IMG/VR virus record: IMGVR_UViG_3300035661_000111
Location: 1 to 45,739 of that record
DNA from: a virus
Length of the DNA: 45,739 bases
Direction: 5' to 3' (one strand)
The position numbers were made by a program, and so were the translations under genes. Shown piece by piece: positions 7,087-13,939 of this stretch. Below the pieces are notes generated by a model. The model saw only the letters and a program-made list of their open reading frames with translations, did no database searches and was not told the origin of the DNA. The first letter of the stretch is position 1. Every line of letters starts with the position of its first letter.

Positions 7087-7508
7087 AGATAAAATGCATC
7101 ACCCTAAAGCAGCCGTTTGCCCATCTCATTGTGACGGGTCACAAGGAGTTTGAGACGCGCAACTGGCAGACAAATTACCGCGGCGACCTATACATCCACG
7201 CCGGGCAGCAGTTTTATTTCAGCGACTACAACGTGTGCCAGCAAGACCCCTTTTTCAAGGCCGCACTTCCTGATCTATCGAAGCTGCAAACCGGAGCCAT
7301 CATTGGTAAAGTGAAGCTGGTGAACTGCGCACGTGTGGAAGAAATAAAACACATGCTCACGGAGAAGGAACTAAAGTTTGGCAACTACTGGCCCGGCTAC
7401 TACGGCTGGGAGCTGGAGGAGCCACAGATGATCGAGCCGATTCCCATGCTCGGTAAGCTCAGTATTTGGGAAGCAGATATACCAGAACAACTAATCAAAC
7501 TAAGATGA
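7083..7508 (+). CDS. ASCH-domain protein
   Basis: This 141-residue protein begins at GTG, overlapping the upstream stop (GTGA). The N-terminus reads ITLKQPFAHLIVTGHKEFET then RNWQTNYRGDLYIHAG, the signature of the ASCH fold, a beta-barrel related to PUA that binds RNA or modified nucleosides. The region ending in GAIIGKVKLVNC completes the barrel. ASCH proteins in phages are often small stand-alone genes of unsettled role, including N4-acetylcytidine hydrolases. Family call is firm; substrate is unknown. Confidence 0.82.
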   Translation: MKIKCITLKQPFAHLIVTGHKEFETRNWQTNYRGDLYIHAGQQFYFSDYNVCQQDPFFKAALPDLSKLQTGAIIGKVKLVNCARVEEIKHMLTEKELKFGNYWPGYYGWELEEPQMIEPIPMLGKLSIWEADIPEQLIKLR

Positions 7509-7760
7509 AATTTCCTAAGATTAAAATTGAGAAACCAGGGCTTTCAAGGTTATTTATTATCAGGAGACAAGATCATTTCTATTTCAAAACGGGCGACCAT
7601 TGAGCATGTCGATTACCTTTTGAGGGACTGGAAAAGCAACATTAAAAATTTTGATTTGGTGCGTGAAGATATTATTACCCGCATCGAAGCTAACCACGAG
7701 ACAATGCTCAATAAGGTTTGGAAGGAAGACAAAAAGAAGAAGGAGGTGAGCAATGGATAA
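7505..7760 (+). CDS. Small unknown protein with an apparent one-base frameshift
   Basis: An ATG at 7505 overlaps the previous stop (ATGA), as at most junctions here, but this frame stops at 7603. The frame that continues to 7760 begins only at a TTG at 7527. Removing one G from GGG at 7538..7540 joins them into MKFPKIKIEKP-GFQGYLLS and onward, so an insertion or sequencing error is likely; otherwise the gene starts at TTG 7527 (77 residues). The C-terminal part is helical with a charged tail. No family is recognised. Confidence 0.5.
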
Positions 7761-8292
7761 CTCAAAAAATAAATGTCCTAACTCCATTGAAGGAAGCAGT
7801 TGCATTTTAGGCAAACGGTGTATTTATCCTAGTTGCGAAATGGAGAGTGCTCAGCACGCTAAAATCATCACACTCACCGACGATCAAAAGGCGCTCCGTG
7901 CCAAGATCGATCTGATCTTCCGCTTCATGTACGACATGGGCGCGATCATCCCGAAAACGTTTCAAGCCCACGAAGCGCAGGTATTCATTCTCACGCAGAT
8001 GCTCAGCACACTCGTAAAGCACTTTCACCTGACGCGGAACATCGGTAAAGTCGATACGGCCACCAAGCCCTCACCTCAGGTAATTGAAGTCGGTTCCCTA
8101 TTCCAGCAAAACATGAACCTGCTCTTTGACGCCCTGGAGAACCTGGAGAAGATTGAGACGCCCACGATACCGATGGCGACACGGCAGGCTCCTCTTTTTG
8201 AAAAGGCAGTAAACAAAACAGCGAAGGAAATTGAAGCCGTCTACGCCAAGCCCGAAATAGTAGGACTCAACGGAATGCAAATTGTAAAGTGA
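7753..8292 (+). CDS. Unknown helical protein with N-terminal cysteine cluster
   Basis: This 179-residue protein has four cysteines in its first 28 residues (CPNSIEGSSCILGKRCIYPS followed by C), which may bind metal. A mainly helical body follows (about residues 40-140). The frame overlaps neighbours by 8 bp and 3 bp. Function is not recognised; the compact operon suggests a takeover or accessory role. Confidence 0.6.
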   Translation: MDNSKNKCPNSIEGSSCILGKRCIYPSCEMESAQHAKIITLTDDQKALRAKIDLIFRFMYDMGAIIPKTFQAHEAQVFILTQMLSTLVKHFHLTRNIGKVDTATKPSPQVIEVGSLFQQNMNLLFDALENLEKIETPTIPMATRQAPLFEKAVNKTAKEIEAVYAKPEIVGLNGMQIVK

Positions 8293-8414
8293 TGAACTGG
8301 ATATACTACAGCCTTTGCTATCTATTTGCGCTCATGATTTACGATGTGCTCAAAGTAGGATTAATCGCCTTGTTCGACCAATTCATTATGCGAAAACCGA
8401 AAAAGAAAAAGTAA
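8292..8414 (+). CDS. Small membrane protein, 40 residues
   Basis: ATG at 8292 overlaps the upstream TGA (ATGA) and the frame ends at TAA 8412..8414. The peptide has one hydrophobic stretch (YYSLCYLFALMIYDVLKVGL) and a basic tail, RKPKKKKK-like. Positive-inside topology would put the tail in the cytoplasm. Small size makes the call tentative, but overlap and composition support a real gene. Confidence 0.5.
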   Translation: MNWIYYSLCYLFALMIYDVLKVGLIALFDQFIMRKPKKKK

Positions 8415-8421
8415 ACCCTTT

Positions 8422-8619
8422 ATGCCGAAATACCACATTATATACTATCAACCTGATTACGCGGTAATCCTTCAACGAGTAGAAATCATATTAAACACCG
8501 AACGTGAAGCGCGCGAATATTTCACAAAGAACTACCCGAAAAAGAAAATCGGCGGTATCAAAAAAGGAGAGCCACACACGAAAGCAGAAATAGACAGGAT
8601 AAAACAATCACTCAGGTAA
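8422..8619 (+). CDS. Small basic unknown protein
   Basis: This 65-residue protein contains a predicted beta-rich start (YHIIYYQPDYAVILQRVEII) and a basic C-terminus. It lies 7 bp after the preceding small membrane gene and overlaps the ATPase gene by one base (TAATG). No family is recognised. It may be a co-translated accessory to the following RecA-like ATPase. Confidence 0.5.
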   Translation: MPKYHIIYYQPDYAVILQRVEIILNTEREAREYFTKNYPKKKIGGIKKGEPHTKAEIDRIKQSLR

Positions 8620-9323
8620 TGGCAAAAGTTCTCGGCTTAAAGCAGCTCCTACAGCGCACTTATCATTTCCTCGAAAATCTTTCGGATGAAATCGTTCACA
8701 GCTTCGGCAAGTTGACGGACAACTTTGTAATGATCATCTGGGGACAAAGCGGCAACGGTAAGAGCAACCTGATCATGCAACTGTTGAAAACCTTAATGCC
8801 TTACGGCAACGTGCTCTATGTGGGCCTGGAGGAAGGCACGGAAAGCACCATGCAGCTCACTGCACTTCGCCACCTGAATGAACAAAGCCACAACGGTAAA
8901 ATTGTTTTTGCCGATCATGAAATGACCTACGATGAGCTGATGAAGCGGCTAGCCAAAAAGAAAAGCGCACGCTTCATTGTGATCGACAGCATTCAATATT
9001 TCAACATCAGCTACGAGCAATACAAAGCCATGAAGGAAAGGTTTAAGCGCAAGAGCTTCATCTTCATCAGCCACGCCAAAGGCAAAAACCCCGACGGCCG
9101 CACCGCCGATAAAATCCGATACGATGCCGGAATAAAAATAAGAGTAGAAGGTTATGTGGGCTTCGTCATCAGTCGCTACGGAGGCAACAACCCTTACGTG
9201 ATCTGGGAAGAAGGTGCGAAGAAATATTGGGGCAAAGAGTACAGAAAAATTATCACTACACCAGCAAAACAAAAACAAGATGCCAGCACAACAGAACAAT
9301 CAACAGCCCTTACCGTCGCTTGA
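8619..9323 (+). CDS. RecA-superfamily P-loop ATPase (Sak4/RadA-like)
   Basis: This 234-residue, single-domain ATPase has Walker A GQSGNGKS at residues 42-49 and Walker B FIVIDSIQ at about 119-126, with D123. The EEGTES segment after strand 2 corresponds to the catalytic glutamate region of RecA-like cores. There is no DnaB-type N-terminal domain. Proteins of this size with only a RecA core include Sak4-type phage recombinases and RadA-like ATPases. A role in annealing or strand exchange during phage replication is plausible. The P-loop fold is certain, the subfamily is not. Confidence 0.75.
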   Translation: MAKVLGLKQLLQRTYHFLENLSDEIVHSFGKLTDNFVMIIWGQSGNGKSNLIMQLLKTLMPYGNVLYVGLEEGTESTMQLTALRHLNEQSHNGKIVFADHEMTYDELMKRLAKKKSARFIVIDSIQYFNISYEQYKAMKERFKRKSFIFISHAKGKNPDGRTADKIRYDAGIKIRVEGYVGFVISRYGGNNPYVIWEEGAKKYWGKEYRKIITTPAKQKQDASTTEQSTALTVA

Positions 9324-9465
9324 CGATCAATTGAACTTCATCCGGGGAGCGATCAATATTGTAGAGAGCAACCCAAAGAAGAACCAGATCATTATTGATA
9401 ATGATAATGCTGGTATGCTCAAGGCGATCGAGGAGAGTTTGAGCGAAGTAAAATTGCAAGAATGA
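9280..9465 (+). CDS. Small paralogue of the 6210..6884 protein
   Basis: The ATG at 9280 gives 61 residues; the gene overlaps the ATPase gene by 44 bp. LPSLDDQLNFIRGAINIVES and DNAGMLKAIEESLSEVKL match the N-terminal module of the larger protein at 6210. It looks like a duplicated, stand-alone helical domain. Function is unknown; possible modes are an oligomerisation partner or competitor of the larger protein. Confidence 0.55.
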   Translation: MPAQQNNQQPLPSLDDQLNFIRGAINIVESNPKKNQIIIDNDNAGMLKAIEESLSEVKLQE

Positions 9466-9638
9466 AAGCAGCGCCTGTATTTCATCCGCTCAAACAATTC
9501 AATGCCAGGCAGCCGCTTACTAACGTTGAGATTGTTCAATTTTTTTGCTTCATCGATGAGCAACAGGCTCGGTGCTTCGTACGCAAATACATAACCCGGT
9601 ACAGGAAAAGGAAAATCAAAAAATTAGTTCAATCATGA
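9462..9638 (+). CDS. Small basic protein, 58 residues
   Basis: ATG at 9462 overlaps the upstream stop (ATGA) and the TGA at 9636 overlaps the next start (ATGA), which is strong operon evidence for this short gene. The peptide is basic, with FCFIDEQQARCFVRKYITRY then RKRKIKK. It may bind nucleic acid. No family is recognised. Confidence 0.5.
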   Translation: MKAAPVFHPLKQFNARQPLTNVEIVQFFCFIDEQQARCFVRKYITRYRKRKIKKLVQS

Positions 9639-10069
9639 AACGCTACCTCATCACCTCAGCAGCTTTCACCGGTGAGATACAAGTGCTCTACGGCCAAGAC
9701 GCCAAGCTGCTATACATTGACTTTCTGAATTGCGAAATGACGGAAGAGCAGATTTCATTTTTCAAGAATGCACTGCCGGTGTATTACAGCGACGATAATT
9801 TCAACAAGGCATTTGCCTCAGCCAAGTCGATCAATATTCAGGAGCAAGGCTACCGCATCAGCTTCGATCAGTTCTGGAGCAAATACAACATGAAGCGCAA
9901 CCGGCTCCGCTGCGAGAAGCTATGGACGAAGCTCAGCGAGGCCGACCAGGTGAACGCCTACTTCGGACTGCGTGGCTACGACCGGCACCTGATGCTGAAC
10001 ACCTGGAAGACGAAAGCCGACCCGGATACTTATTTACGAAACCGCTATTGGGAAAACGAATGGAAGTAA
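9635..10069 (+). CDS. Unknown middle protein
   Basis: The start is set at ATG 9635, inside an ATGA overlap, giving 144 residues; upstream starts in frame would run through the previous gene. The N-terminal half is beta-rich (LITSAAFTGEIQVLYGQD), and the C-terminal half (about 65-140) has FDQFWSKYNMKRNRLRCEKL and TWKTKADPDTYLRNRYWEN. The second half resembles the short domain common at the C-terminus of Bacteroidota phage replication proteins (FWxxY... DPxTYLRNxxWE). A replication role is inferred. Confidence 0.55.
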   Translation: MKRYLITSAAFTGEIQVLYGQDAKLLYIDFLNCEMTEEQISFFKNALPVYYSDDNFNKAFASAKSINIQEQGYRISFDQFWSKYNMKRNRLRCEKLWTKLSEADQVNAYFGLRGYDRHLMLNTWKTKADPDTYLRNRYWENEWK

Positions 10070-10374
10070 TCACAGGTACTCGCACGTTCTCTCCAGGAGA
10101 GAAGGTGGTCATCGCCGGGACCGAAATGTTTTTCAGCCATTGGATCACCACGCCCAACGGTGAGCGGCCATTCTTTCATTACTACATCGACGGCAAGGAA
10201 TACGGCTATATCAACCACGGCTGCAACTGCGGCAAGATTTATGGTGAGACCTGCACCAACAAAATAAACGATTGCCCGGAGTTTCTTTATCACAGAGCGA
10301 TGGTCGAAGCAAAATTTTCACCAAAACAAAACCCCTTAAACCATGAACATCGAAGAGAAATTAAGCGCTATTAA
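10060..10374 (+). CDS. Cysteine-rich unknown protein
   Basis: ATG at 10060 gives 104 residues, overlapping the previous gene by 10 bp. A beta-rich N-terminal part (FSPGEKVVIAGTEMFFSHW) is followed by a cysteine cluster, NHGCNCGKIYGETC then NDC, likely a metal site. The 3' end overlaps the next gene by 32 bp. No family is recognised. Confidence 0.5.
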   Translation: MEVITGTRTFSPGEKVVIAGTEMFFSHWITTPNGERPFFHYYIDGKEYGYINHGCNCGKIYGETCTNKINDCPEFLYHRAMVEAKFSPKQNPLNHEHRREIKRY

Positions 10375-10618
10375 AGCGATCAATGAGGAGAAGGAATTTA
10401 TAGAAATGCAGCTTTCAAAAATTAGTGTTTTATCTGATGTTACAGAAACAATAGCATACTATGATGGAATTTCTTTTTCTGGATTGAAACCAGGAATGGT
10501 GTCAGTAGGTATCGTAGTTTCGGAAAAGATCATGCTTGAAATAAAGAGAGTAATCAAGACCGAATTATTGAAGCATAAGGAGGAATTGATCGAGAAGGCG
10601 AAACAGTTGATGAAATGA
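10343..10618 (+). CDS. Small coiled-coil protein
   Basis: This 91-residue protein has helices rich in Glu and Lys at both ends (EEKLSAIKAINEEKEFIEMQ and the KHKEELIEKAKQLMK tail) and a short hydrophobic middle. The DNA is noticeably more AT-rich than neighbouring phage genes, hinting at separate acquisition. Function is unknown. Confidence 0.5.
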   Translation: MNIEEKLSAIKAINEEKEFIEMQLSKISVLSDVTETIAYYDGISFSGLKPGMVSVGIVVSEKIMLEIKRVIKTELLKHKEELIEKAKQLMK

Positions 10619-10896
10619 AAATCGTCACTCCAACTACAAAATTTACTTTCAAAGGACTATGTCCTTACTGTAGTGGCGATCTGGTTTATGAGGCGACAGG
10701 ATGGGATAGACATCCATCGAAGACTTTCTGGAAGGTAACGGAACTCCAATCGACTTGCTCAAATGAACCCAATATTGATTCGGACGAATGGGAACACTGG
10801 TTTCAACTTCATAGCGATATGCCTTATGTGCATCAACTTCCGGTGGATGAGAAGGTAAAGGATTTTATCAATAGAACATATAGAATAAGATTTTAA
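10615..10896 (+). CDS. Small zinc-ribbon-like protein
   Basis: This 93-residue protein overlaps the previous gene by 4 bp (ATGA). CPYCSGDLVYEATG is half of a zinc ribbon; the other cysteine visible is in LQSTCSNEP, so a full four-cysteine site is not evident. Aromatic residues dominate the middle (DEWEHWFQLHSD). No family is recognised. Lower GC suggests accessory origin. Confidence 0.5.
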   Translation: MKIVTPTTKFTFKGLCPYCSGDLVYEATGWDRHPSKTFWKVTELQSTCSNEPNIDSDEWEHWFQLHSDMPYVHQLPVDEKVKDFINRTYRIRF

Positions 10897-11130
10897 ATGA
10901 CCAAAGCAAGAGAATTTTGGGATACAGTTTTACTGTTAACCATTTTGTTTTTCCCGTTCGGGCTGGTGTTCTTGATGGACATCCTACTCAAGCCGCAGAT
11001 GAAAAGTGGAGAAGATGAAGGCATCTACATCGGCATGCTTCTGTTTGCCATTCTCGTTGAGGTGGCAATCATTTCGATCGTATTTAAGATCATCGACTTG
11101 GTGAGATGGTTTAAGAAAAAATATCTATGA
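10897..11130 (+). CDS. Small membrane protein with two hydrophobic segments
   Basis: The 77-residue frame starts immediately after the preceding TAA. Hydrophobic segments at about 12-30 (VLLLTILFFPFGLVFLMDIL) and 47-68 (GMLLFAILVEVAIISIVFKI) are followed by WFKKKYL. Topology with both ends inside is predicted by charge. It could be a superinfection-exclusion-type protein, but this is a guess from position and topology. Confidence 0.5.
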   Translation: MTKAREFWDTVLLLTILFFPFGLVFLMDILLKPQMKSGEDEGIYIGMLLFAILVEVAIISIVFKIIDLVRWFKKKYL

Positions 11131-11342
11131 TCTGCACGCACTGCCAAACTGATCCGGGTATGAAACCCAACGGCCTGTTCAGAGGCTTCCGCGATGGCGA
11201 CACCGGCGAGCTGGTGTGCAACAGGTGCCGCGATATACACTACCGTAAAAAGCAAAAGGCGCTCAACCTCGCAAACGGTGAAATGCTCTATTCCGAGTTT
11301 CCCGTGATGGCGCTGGCGCCGCAATTAAGATTAGCGTTATGA
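11127..11342 (+). CDS. Small zinc-finger protein
   Basis: In this 71-residue protein CTHCQTDPGMKPNG and VCNRCRDIHYRKKQKAL supply two CxxC pairs about 25 residues apart, a typical small zinc ribbon, followed by a basic stretch that could bind RNA or DNA. It overlaps both neighbours by 4 bp. Size and architecture recall the Mu Com RNA-binding protein, but sequence similarity cannot be claimed. Confidence 0.6.
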   Translation: MICTHCQTDPGMKPNGLFRGFRDGDTGELVCNRCRDIHYRKKQKALNLANGEMLYSEFPVMALAPQLRLAL

Positions 11343-11692
11343 ATCAAAAACTGAGAATGCTGGCTTCTGAGCAAGATTGGATTTGTGCACTCTGTGGAGA
11401 TGAAATGAAGCCCGAGGAAGTCTCTACGGATCATATTGTTCCGGTTGTGTTAGGCGGAAAGAAGGGGCCGGTCCGGGCAACTCATAAAATCTGCAATTCG
11501 ATCCGTGGGCATGATATGAGAGAATTGCCGTTAGAATATTACAGGTCGAGAAGGCTTGATGTTGAATCCCGCTTGGCACGAAGGAAATCGAAGAAGTGGA
11601 TACCAAAGAAAGTAATACCGTTAAAATTAGTAAAGCACGACGATAAAGGGGTATCATTTTTTGATTTGACAGAAGAACTATTTAAACGATGA
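11339..11692 (+). CDS. HNH endonuclease-like protein
   Basis: This 117-residue protein has the HNH core ICALCGDEMKPEEVSTDHIV then THKICNSIRG, i.e. a CxxC pair (C16, C19), the DH pair and the CN dipeptide of the beta-beta-alpha-metal fold. In phages HNH proteins nick DNA in homing, packaging or degradation of competitors. Lying within the accessory middle operon, far from the terminase genes, it is less likely to be the packaging nuclease. The C-terminus is basic. Confidence 0.75.
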   Translation: MNQKLRMLASEQDWICALCGDEMKPEEVSTDHIVPVVLGGKKGPVRATHKICNSIRGHDMRELPLEYYRSRRLDVESRLARRKSKKWIPKKVIPLKLVKHDDKGVSFFDLTEELFKR

Positions 11693-11979
11693 CTATGAAA
11701 CCGCTATTTGAATTCAAAGCCTTCGACCAACCAAAACTAGGGGTGTTCAGAGTGGAGACCGGTGAATACACACTTCCTGTAGGATGGGTTAAGAAGGAAG
11801 AAGAAATAACAATTATCGGAGAAACTGATGATTCATTTGTTTACAAACTCGTTCCATCAGGTCACGGTGAATGGGGGGTTGGCGATACGGTTGTGCAGCA
11901 TAACTACATCCTTCCCATTGGCGTGCATAAATCCCGATTCGTGAGATGGAATTCCCAACTAAATTTATTTTCTCTATGA
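11689..11979 (+). CDS. Unknown small beta-rich protein
   Basis: This 96-residue protein is coupled to both neighbours by 4-bp overlaps. The sequence alternates hydrophobic and polar residues (LGVFRVETGEYTLPVGWVK, ITIIGETDDSFVYKLV), consistent with a small beta-barrel. No family is recognised. The downstream start lies in its last codons. Confidence 0.5.
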   Translation: MTMKPLFEFKAFDQPKLGVFRVETGEYTLPVGWVKKEEEITIIGETDDSFVYKLVPSGHGEWGVGDTVVQHNYILPIGVHKSRFVRWNSQLNLFSL

Positions 11980-12374
11980 AACCCCTCACCGCCAACCAGC
12001 TCCGGGCGATCCATGCGCTGTTCAACAAGAATGGATTGACCGACGATAAGAAAAGCATAGTGAGCAGCTTCACGGCCGGCCGCAGCGAAAGCACGAAAGA
12101 CCTGAGCTATGCCGAAGCCGGTGCGCTCATCGGCCACTTAAAAAGCCTTGACGTGACGGACAAACGCAGCGATAAAATGCGCAACAAGATATTGAGCCTG
12201 GCGCACGAAATGAACTGGACAAAAAAGGGCTATGTGGATATGGAGCGGATCAATAGTTGGTGCATGAAGTACGGCCATGCGCACAAGGCACTTGATGGCC
12301 ACACCTACGAGGAGTTGCCGAAGCTGGTAAGCCAGTTTGAAGAGGTTTATAAACAGTATTTGAAGGGAGTTTAA
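11976..12374 (+). CDS. GemA-like regulatory protein (Mu Gp16, DUF1018 type)
   Basis: ATG at 11976 in an ATGA overlap gives 132 residues. MKPLTANQLRAIHALFNKNG, STKDLSYAEAGALIGHLKSL, KMRNKILSLAHEMNW and a C-terminal helix follow the pattern of GemA/Gp16: an N-terminal helix pair, the SxKDLTxxE linker, then the KxRALW-like block. GemA modulates host gene expression and DNA supercoiling in Mu. It sits near the end of the middle operon, as in Mu where gemA precedes the late activator mor. Similarity is good by eye. Confidence 0.65.
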   Translation: MKPLTANQLRAIHALFNKNGLTDDKKSIVSSFTAGRSESTKDLSYAEAGALIGHLKSLDVTDKRSDKMRNKILSLAHEMNWTKKGYVDMERINSWCMKYGHAHKALDGHTYEELPKLVSQFEEVYKQYLKGV

Positions 12375-12427
12375 GAAATCAGTAATTTAGAAGGCATGAA
12401 CATCGAGGACATTTAACAAACACAAAT

Positions 12428-13321
12428 ATGGGGTTAACTAAAGAAGAACAAAGCGAAATGAAATTGTTGAGGAAGCGTCAACAAGATCAAATAAGACCTC
12501 TGAGTAGAGGAGAAGTTATAAGATTAGATGAGTTAGATAAAAAAGCAGCAGGTAAGCCATATGAATGGCGAGATGTTAAGTTTTATTTAGCAGGTGTAGA
12601 GATAAAAGTGAAACGACTCAAGTATAAAAAAACTGATTTATCTGCACTGAAAGGTAAAATGTTACCTGTGTTTTTTTTCTTCTGCTCCCTCTTCGCCTCA
12701 GCGCAGACCACCGAAGGCTACGATCAGAAGTATGTGAAGCTGCGGGCATCGTATAGCGAGCTGGTCAGCTTTGTGGCTCAGGTGAAGGACAAACACACGC
12801 ACGTCAACTTCTACAGCCAGACGGGCCTTAAAACAAACTACGGGCAAGATGGCACCTACATCCTGAAGCTGGGCCGCAGCGAGAACCATCACTTTATCAC
12901 CACTACCTATACTTACTACCTTAAAAAGGACACGGTGTTCATGATGGAGATTAAACCGAACAAAGGAAACTTAATTGAATTGAGCTACAAGAAAATCACC
13001 GAGCAGGATTTAAGAGGCATAATATCGATACTGAATAATGTTAGCCCAAAGCAAAAGCCCCATATCATCATCCCCGTTAGATTGCGGAGAGATTTTATAG
13101 TTGGATATGGTTGGCACTTCGTTTTTTACTATGAAGAATATAGCAGCAATCCAATATTTATCCCAATTGAAGAACTCACCATTATTCCTTTTAAGGTACG
13201 ATTGATAAACATGATATATCAGTTTCAGAATTCTTTAATTTTTCTTTGGGAGCAACAAAAAATTCAGAGCACACTTAGTCCAATTTTATACACAGGTAGA
13301 GAGGAAAGAGCGCGTAAGTGA
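12428..13321 (+). CDS. Composite protein with an internal signal peptide
   Basis: The 297-residue frame shows three unlike parts. Residues 1-77 are charged and AT-rich in DNA (TKEEQSEMKLLRKRQQDQIR). At residue 78 a typical signal peptide begins (MLPVFFFFCSLFASAQ) at ATG 12659, followed by about 100 residues with higher GC. The C-terminal part is again AT-rich and beta-rich with hydrophobic stretches. It may be a fusion of a small cytoplasmic protein and a secreted protein, or translation of the secreted protein may start at 12659. No family is recognised. Confidence 0.5.
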   Translation: MGLTKEEQSEMKLLRKRQQDQIRPLSRGEVIRLDELDKKAAGKPYEWRDVKFYLAGVEIKVKRLKYKKTDLSALKGKMLPVFFFFCSLFASAQTTEGYDQKYVKLRASYSELVSFVAQVKDKHTHVNFYSQTGLKTNYGQDGTYILKLGRSENHHFITTTYTYYLKKDTVFMMEIKPNKGNLIELSYKKITEQDLRGIISILNNVSPKQKPHIIIPVRLRRDFIVGYGWHFVFYYEEYSSNPIFIPIEELTIIPFKVRLINMIYQFQNSLIFLWEQQKIQSTLSPILYTGREERARK

Positions 13322-13360
13322 CCGATCGACAGATCGGGATTCACACGGGATCTATTTGTG

Positions 13361-13402
13361 GGAAGCGCTGAGAAATCAGCGCTTTTTTTATTCCTTTGAT
13401 TT
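13361..13402. repeat. 42-bp direct repeat, copy 1 (with terminator)
   Basis: This copy is identical over 42 bp to 13898..13939. It includes the hairpin AGCGCTGA-GAAA-TCAGCGCT followed by T7 and then TATTCCTTTGATTT-type sequence. In copy 2 the last part encodes the C-terminal KSKE and stop of the leftward gene, so copy 1 is the derived, partial duplicate. Confidence 0.9.
13364..13389 (+). terminator. Intrinsic terminator of the middle operon
   Basis: AGCGCTGA and TCAGCGCT form an 8-bp stem with a 4-nt GAAA tetraloop (13364..13383) followed by a T-tract to 13389. It lies 42 bp after the last middle gene. A further small hairpin, CCGATC-gaca-GATCGG, occurs at 13322..13337. Confidence 0.8.
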
Positions 13403-13430
13403 TTAAAAGTATTACAAAAATATTATGCTT

Positions 13431-13480
13431 TTTTCGTAACAAACTATTGACTTTTACGTATTAAGTGGTATATTTACGTA
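13431..13480. promoter_or_regulatory. Promoter with three TTTnCGTA repeats
   Basis: A Bacteroidota-type promoter is visible: TTGAC at 13447 and TATATTTA at 13469..13476, 19 bp apart. Three related motifs, TTTTCGTAAC (13431), TTTACGTATT (13453) and TTTACGTAAC (13473), lie 22 and 20 bp apart, i.e. on about the same helix face, and overlap both promoter elements. They look like operator sites for a regulator, whose identity is unknown. This promoter drives the two-gene cassette independently of the middle operon. Confidence 0.55.
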
Positions 13481-13502
13481 ACAATTTAAAACAAACAGCA
13501 AA

Positions 13503-13697
13503 ATGAAAACGATTAAAGAAGTCAGTGCAATGAACCCATCAAATTACAAAGTGATTGATTTTAACGAGCAACGCGGTAACCTTAAAAGCTGGGATGATAC
13601 CATTCAAGTGATGATCATTGACCCCACAGAACACATCAACGCTACTCGTGAAGAGGCTTATAAATTGGGCTTATGCTCTGCCGCTGATGGTGAATAA
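13503..13697 (+). CDS. Small cassette protein 1
   Basis: This 64-residue protein is the first gene behind the independent promoter, between two terminators. It has a central DDTIQVMIIDPTEHINATRE and ends in LCSAADGE. It overlaps the next gene by 11 bp. It is not recognised; position and private promoter fit a lysogenically expressed accessory (moron) gene. Confidence 0.6.
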   Translation: MKTIKEVSAMNPSNYKVIDFNEQRGNLKSWDDTIQVMIIDPTEHINATREEAYKLGLCSAADGE

Positions 13698-13884
13698 AGT
13701 GATCATTGCGGTTTGGGCAGACGGTCGGGTAGAGTGCTACTCGACCCTTACTGTTTTTTTAGAGCATAATCCGGGCAGAAATTACGATACGATCAGTTAT
13801 CACATTTCTCGCAATAATAGGCCCTACAAAGACGATGAGGTAACTATTCATCGTTGTACGGTTATGAGAGCCATAAGGGAATAA
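13687..13884 (+). CDS. Small cassette protein 2
   Basis: The ATG at 13687 gives 65 residues, overlapping protein 1. NKVIIAVWADGRVECYSTLT and NNRPYKDDEVTIHRC suggest a small alpha/beta fold. It ends 17 bp before the second terminator copy. It may act with protein 1, either as a pair or as a small regulator of the phage or host. Confidence 0.6.
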   Translation: MVNKVIIAVWADGRVECYSTLTVFLEHNPGRNYDTISYHISRNNRPYKDDEVTIHRCTVMRAIRE

Positions 13885-13897
13885 ACCCCTACTTTGT

Positions 13898-13939
13898 GGA
13901 AGCGCTGAGAAATCAGCGCTTTTTTTATTCCTTTGATTT
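13898..13939. repeat. 42-bp direct repeat, copy 2 (with terminator)
   Basis: A perfect repeat of 13361..13402, 537 bp downstream. Here the right part is coding, including the last codons and TAA (13925..13927) of the leftward HTH gene. This copy is therefore likely the original. Confidence 0.9.
13901..13926. terminator. Bidirectional terminator at the convergent junction
   Basis: The 8-bp stem AGCGCTGA/TCAGCGCT (13901..13920) is followed by a plus-strand T-tract (13921..13926). It lies between the rightward cassette and the leftward head operon. On the minus strand the stem also follows the head operon's last stop, but no long T-tract is seen in that direction. Confidence 0.75.
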
